Program-made: the position numbers and the translations under genes | Assembly (NCBI GenBank): GCA_001942415.1 | Contig: MKJX01000189.1 | Span: forward strand, 1-51,088 | Source of the DNA: Pseudonocardia sp. CNS-139 | Lineage (GTDB): Bacteria; Actinomycetota; Actinomycetes; Mycobacteriales; Pseudonocardiaceae | Reading direction: 5' to 3' | Length of the DNA stretch: 51,088 nucleotides | The notes under the pieces: model-generated | Told to the model about the DNA's origin: nothing | The model's input: the letters and a program-made list of their open reading frames with translations, nothing else | Databases searched by the model: none | Part shown: positions 49,503 through 51,088 of the stretch, in pieces | How the letters are laid out: every line of letters begins with the position of its first letter | Position numbering within the stretch: position 1 is the first letter of the stretch

Positions 49503-50891
49503 TCACCGCAGACAGGCGCCGGGCCCGCCGGTCACACCGGTGCGGAACTGCGCGACCCGCTCGAAGCCGTTGCCGGCCGGGTCGGCGGCGCCGGCGGTGT
49601 CGCGCCCGGCCCAGTCGCCGGCGAGCAGCACCTGCACGGCTTCGTCGAGGTCGCCGGGGGAGAGCTGGAACCCGACGGGCGCGTCGATGAGCCGCGAGGT
49701 GTAGGCGCCGGCGAGGCAGATGGCCGCGGCGCCGGCGGCGGGCCCGGTGGTGGGGCGGCCGGTCGCGGCGAGGGCCGCGATCGCGTAGCGGTCCGCGATC
49801 AGGGTGGCGCCGGCGTAGTCGCCCAGCTCGTCGTGCAGGGCTGCGAGCGCGGCCTCGTCGACGGTGACGTCCCCGGTGGCCGCGCAGTACGCCGCCGGGC
49901 CCTGCGCGTCGACGGGCTGGGGGCAGGCGGCCGCGGCCTCGACGCGCGGCACGCGGGCACCGGGCACCAGGGTGGCGAACCAGCCGGTGACGTCCTGCTC
50001 GACGGCCGTGAGGAGGTCCGGCAGCGGGAGGTTGCCGCCGCGGGCCAGGTCGCCCGCGGAGCCGAACCGGCGCTGGGTGAACTCGCGGTTGTCGAGGCTG
50101 ATCTGCGCGCAGAGCGCGGCGCCCTGGCGGTAGCCGTCCTGGAACGCCGAGACACGGTCGAACGCGTTGCCGTGCGCGGACCGGTCCGCGGCCACGACGC
50201 CGAGCGGGTCGCTGAACCCGACGAGCGCGCGCAGCGCCCCGTCCCGCTCGGGCAGCCCGATCGGCAGCCCGGGGACGGGCCGGTCGACGAGGCTCGCGAC
50301 GACAACTCCCGCGTAGCAGTCGGCCATCGCCTCCAGCAGGATCGTCGGGTACCGGCCGGGCTGTGCGGCCTGCGCGGTGTCGACGCCGAGCCGGAACTGG
50401 ACGGCGTGGCCCACCTCGTGCGCGATCACGACCACCACCCCGGCGGCGCCGTACCGCGTGTAGAGGTCGGGGATCAGGCCGTCGGCGTCCCACCCGACGG
50501 CGTCGGCCGCGGGGCAGTAGTAGGCCTGGTCGGCGACCTCGGCGGCGCGGTCGAGGCACGGCGGGGCCGGCGCGTTCGGTGACCTGGTGCGCACCGCGGT
50601 GAACGTGGCGACGGGCGTCCACGGCTGCCCGAACGCGGCCGGGAACGTCGCACCCCAGAACTCCTGCAGCATCGCGGCGGTGGCGTCGGCCACCGGGCCG
50701 GCGTCGGCGGGGTTCGCGGGCGTGGGCCCGACGACGGTGGGCGCCGCCACGACCGGCGCCGGCACCGGCGCCGGCACCGGCGCTCCGGCCGGCCCCGCCG
50801 ACCCGGTCACGACCTGCGTGCACCCCGCGAGCCACAGGACGACCGCCCCGAGCACGGCCGCGAGAACGGGACGGCGGGGAGCGGCGGCCAC
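49503..50891 (-). CDS. secreted lipoprotein with HExxH metallopeptidase motif
   Basis: A 462-residue predicted neutral zinc metallopeptidase. The signal peptide ends in the lipobox LAGC (Cys24). A Pro/Ala/Val-rich linker (about residues 33-60) follows, then the zinc site IAHEVGHAVQ (His158, Glu159, His162) and EAMADCYAG, which supplies the third ligand region. It should sit on the outer face of the membrane. The GTG at 50891 lies close to the start of the divergent gene at 50970. The gene is intact. Confidence 0.83.
   Translation of the reverse strand: MAAAPRRPVLAAVLGAVVLWLAGCTQVVTGSAGPAGAPVPAPVPAPVVAAPTVVGPTPANPADAGPVADATAAMLQEFWGATFPAAFGQPWTPVATFTAVRTRSPNAPAPPCLDRAAEVADQAYYCPAADAVGWDADGLIPDLYTRYGAAGVVVVIAHEVGHAVQFRLGVDTAQAAQPGRYPTILLEAMADCYAGVVVASLVDRPVPGLPIGLPERDGALRALVGFSDPLGVVAADRSAHGNAFDRVSAFQDGYRQGAALCAQISLDNREFTQRRFGSAGDLARGGNLPLPDLLTAVEQDVTGWFATLVPGARVPRVEAAAACPQPVDAQGPAAYCAATGDVTVDEAALAALHDELGDYAGATLIADRYAIAALAATGRPTTGPAAGAAAICLAGAYTSRLIDAPVGFQLSPGDLDEAVQVLLAGDWAGRDTAGAADPAGNGFERVAQFRTGVTGGPGACLR
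50755..50784. repeat. 12-base tandem repeat in the metallopeptidase linker
   Basis: The unit GGCGCCGGCACC occurs twice in full (50755-50766 and 50767-50778), with a third partial copy. It encodes the alternating Pro-Val-Pro-Ala linker of the lipoprotein on the minus strand. Such repeats expand and contract easily, so linker length may vary between strains. Confidence 0.7.
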
Positions 50892-50969
50892 CTGACCATG
50901 ATGGCCTGCCGGTCCGGCGTGGGGGAGCGGTTCGGCCGGACCCGGCGGCGCGGGATAGCGTGAGGCACC

Positions 50970-51088
50970 GTGTCGGCTCTGGAGGAGGACGTCCGGCCCG
51001 CGGTGTCCGGGCCCGGGTCGCGAACGGTCGTGACGTGGGTGGTCGCGGGGCTGCTCGTGCTCGCGTCACTCGTGACGGCGGCGGTGCT
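50970..51088 (+). CDS. membrane protein, N-terminal part only
   Basis: From GTG 50970 the frame reads MSALEEDVRPAVSGPG and then a hydrophobic helix (TWVVAGLLVLASLVTAAV) to the window edge. It is divergent to the metallopeptidase lipoprotein. It could be the start of a single-pass or multi-pass membrane protein; too little is visible to name it. Confidence 0.5.
   Translation, partial: MSALEEDVRPAVSGPGSRTVVTWVVAGLLVLASLVTAAV

Overview
The window is very GC-rich and uses many GTG starts. Its core follows the actinobacterial ATP-synthase neighbourhood: atp operon, DUF2550 gene, PduO-type cobalamin adenosyltransferase, murA, nucS, methylmalonyl-CoA epimerase, thiolase and a thioredoxin-domain protein. 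Mycobacterium tuberculosis has a similar order (about Rv1303-Rv1324), and Streptomyces places scy/filP beside the epimerase, thiolase and meaB. Gene content and protein style suggest a Pseudonocardiaceae member, perhaps Pseudonocardia. That assignment is inference.

Layout. 1-7930: F1Fo ATP synthase operon (atpZ-like, atpB-E-F-H-A-G-D-C) and a DUF2550 gene, closed by a hairpin with a T-run. 8026-10943 (minus): cobalamin adenosyltransferase behind an ECF42-type sigma factor, a DGPF/YCII protein and a DUF998 membrane protein. 11194-14018: murA (Asp117 type), a DedA-like protein and a DUF1206 protein. 14092-18738: ethylmalonyl-CoA mutase (meaA), a TetR/P450 divergent pair and an Ala-rich helical protein. 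19009-22088: ehuBCDA, a predicted ectoine/hydroxyectoine ABC transporter. 22093-23043 (minus): enoyl-CoA hydratase plus a 53-aa ribbon-helix-helix protein. 23122-28442: two paralogous uncharacterised membrane/TPR-like proteins flanking a TetR-P450 pair. 28451-33170: acyl-CoA dehydrogenase, LysR, quinone oxidoreductase, Nudix and WYL regulator. 33198-37267: nucS, aldehyde dehydrogenase and a tandem 3-hydroxyacyl-CoA dehydrogenase. 37282-43035: Zn-ribbon-like protein, FilP-like coiled coil, ccr, epimerase, thiolase and meaB. 43046-48266: XRE regulator with a small divergent ORF, MarR, thiamine-binding protein, small membrane protein, SCO6745-family protein and thioredoxin. 48277-51088: adenosine deaminase, metallopeptidase lipoprotein and the start of a membrane protein. 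No stretch over 300 bases lacks a gene. I saw no tRNA, rRNA, CRISPR array or insertion sequence.

How the genes fit together. Thiolase, 3-hydroxybutyryl-CoA dehydrogenase, crotonase, crotonyl-CoA carboxylase/reductase, epimerase, ethylmalonyl-CoA mutase, the MeaB chaperone and the adenosylcobalamin-making enzyme are all here. Together they could carry the upper half of the ethylmalonyl-CoA route from acetyl-CoA to methylsuccinyl-CoA.

Quality warning. About 25 genes carry single-base indels, mostly loss of one G or C from a short G/C run next to C. They hit core genes (atpH, murA, ccr), and in several cases a second indel nearby restores frame. I read them as sequencing or assembly errors. Gene spans below are given across the breaks, with approximate positions of each break. 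Many starts lack a Shine-Dalgarno and instead have a TANNNT box 6-8 bases upstream, the pattern of leaderless transcripts.
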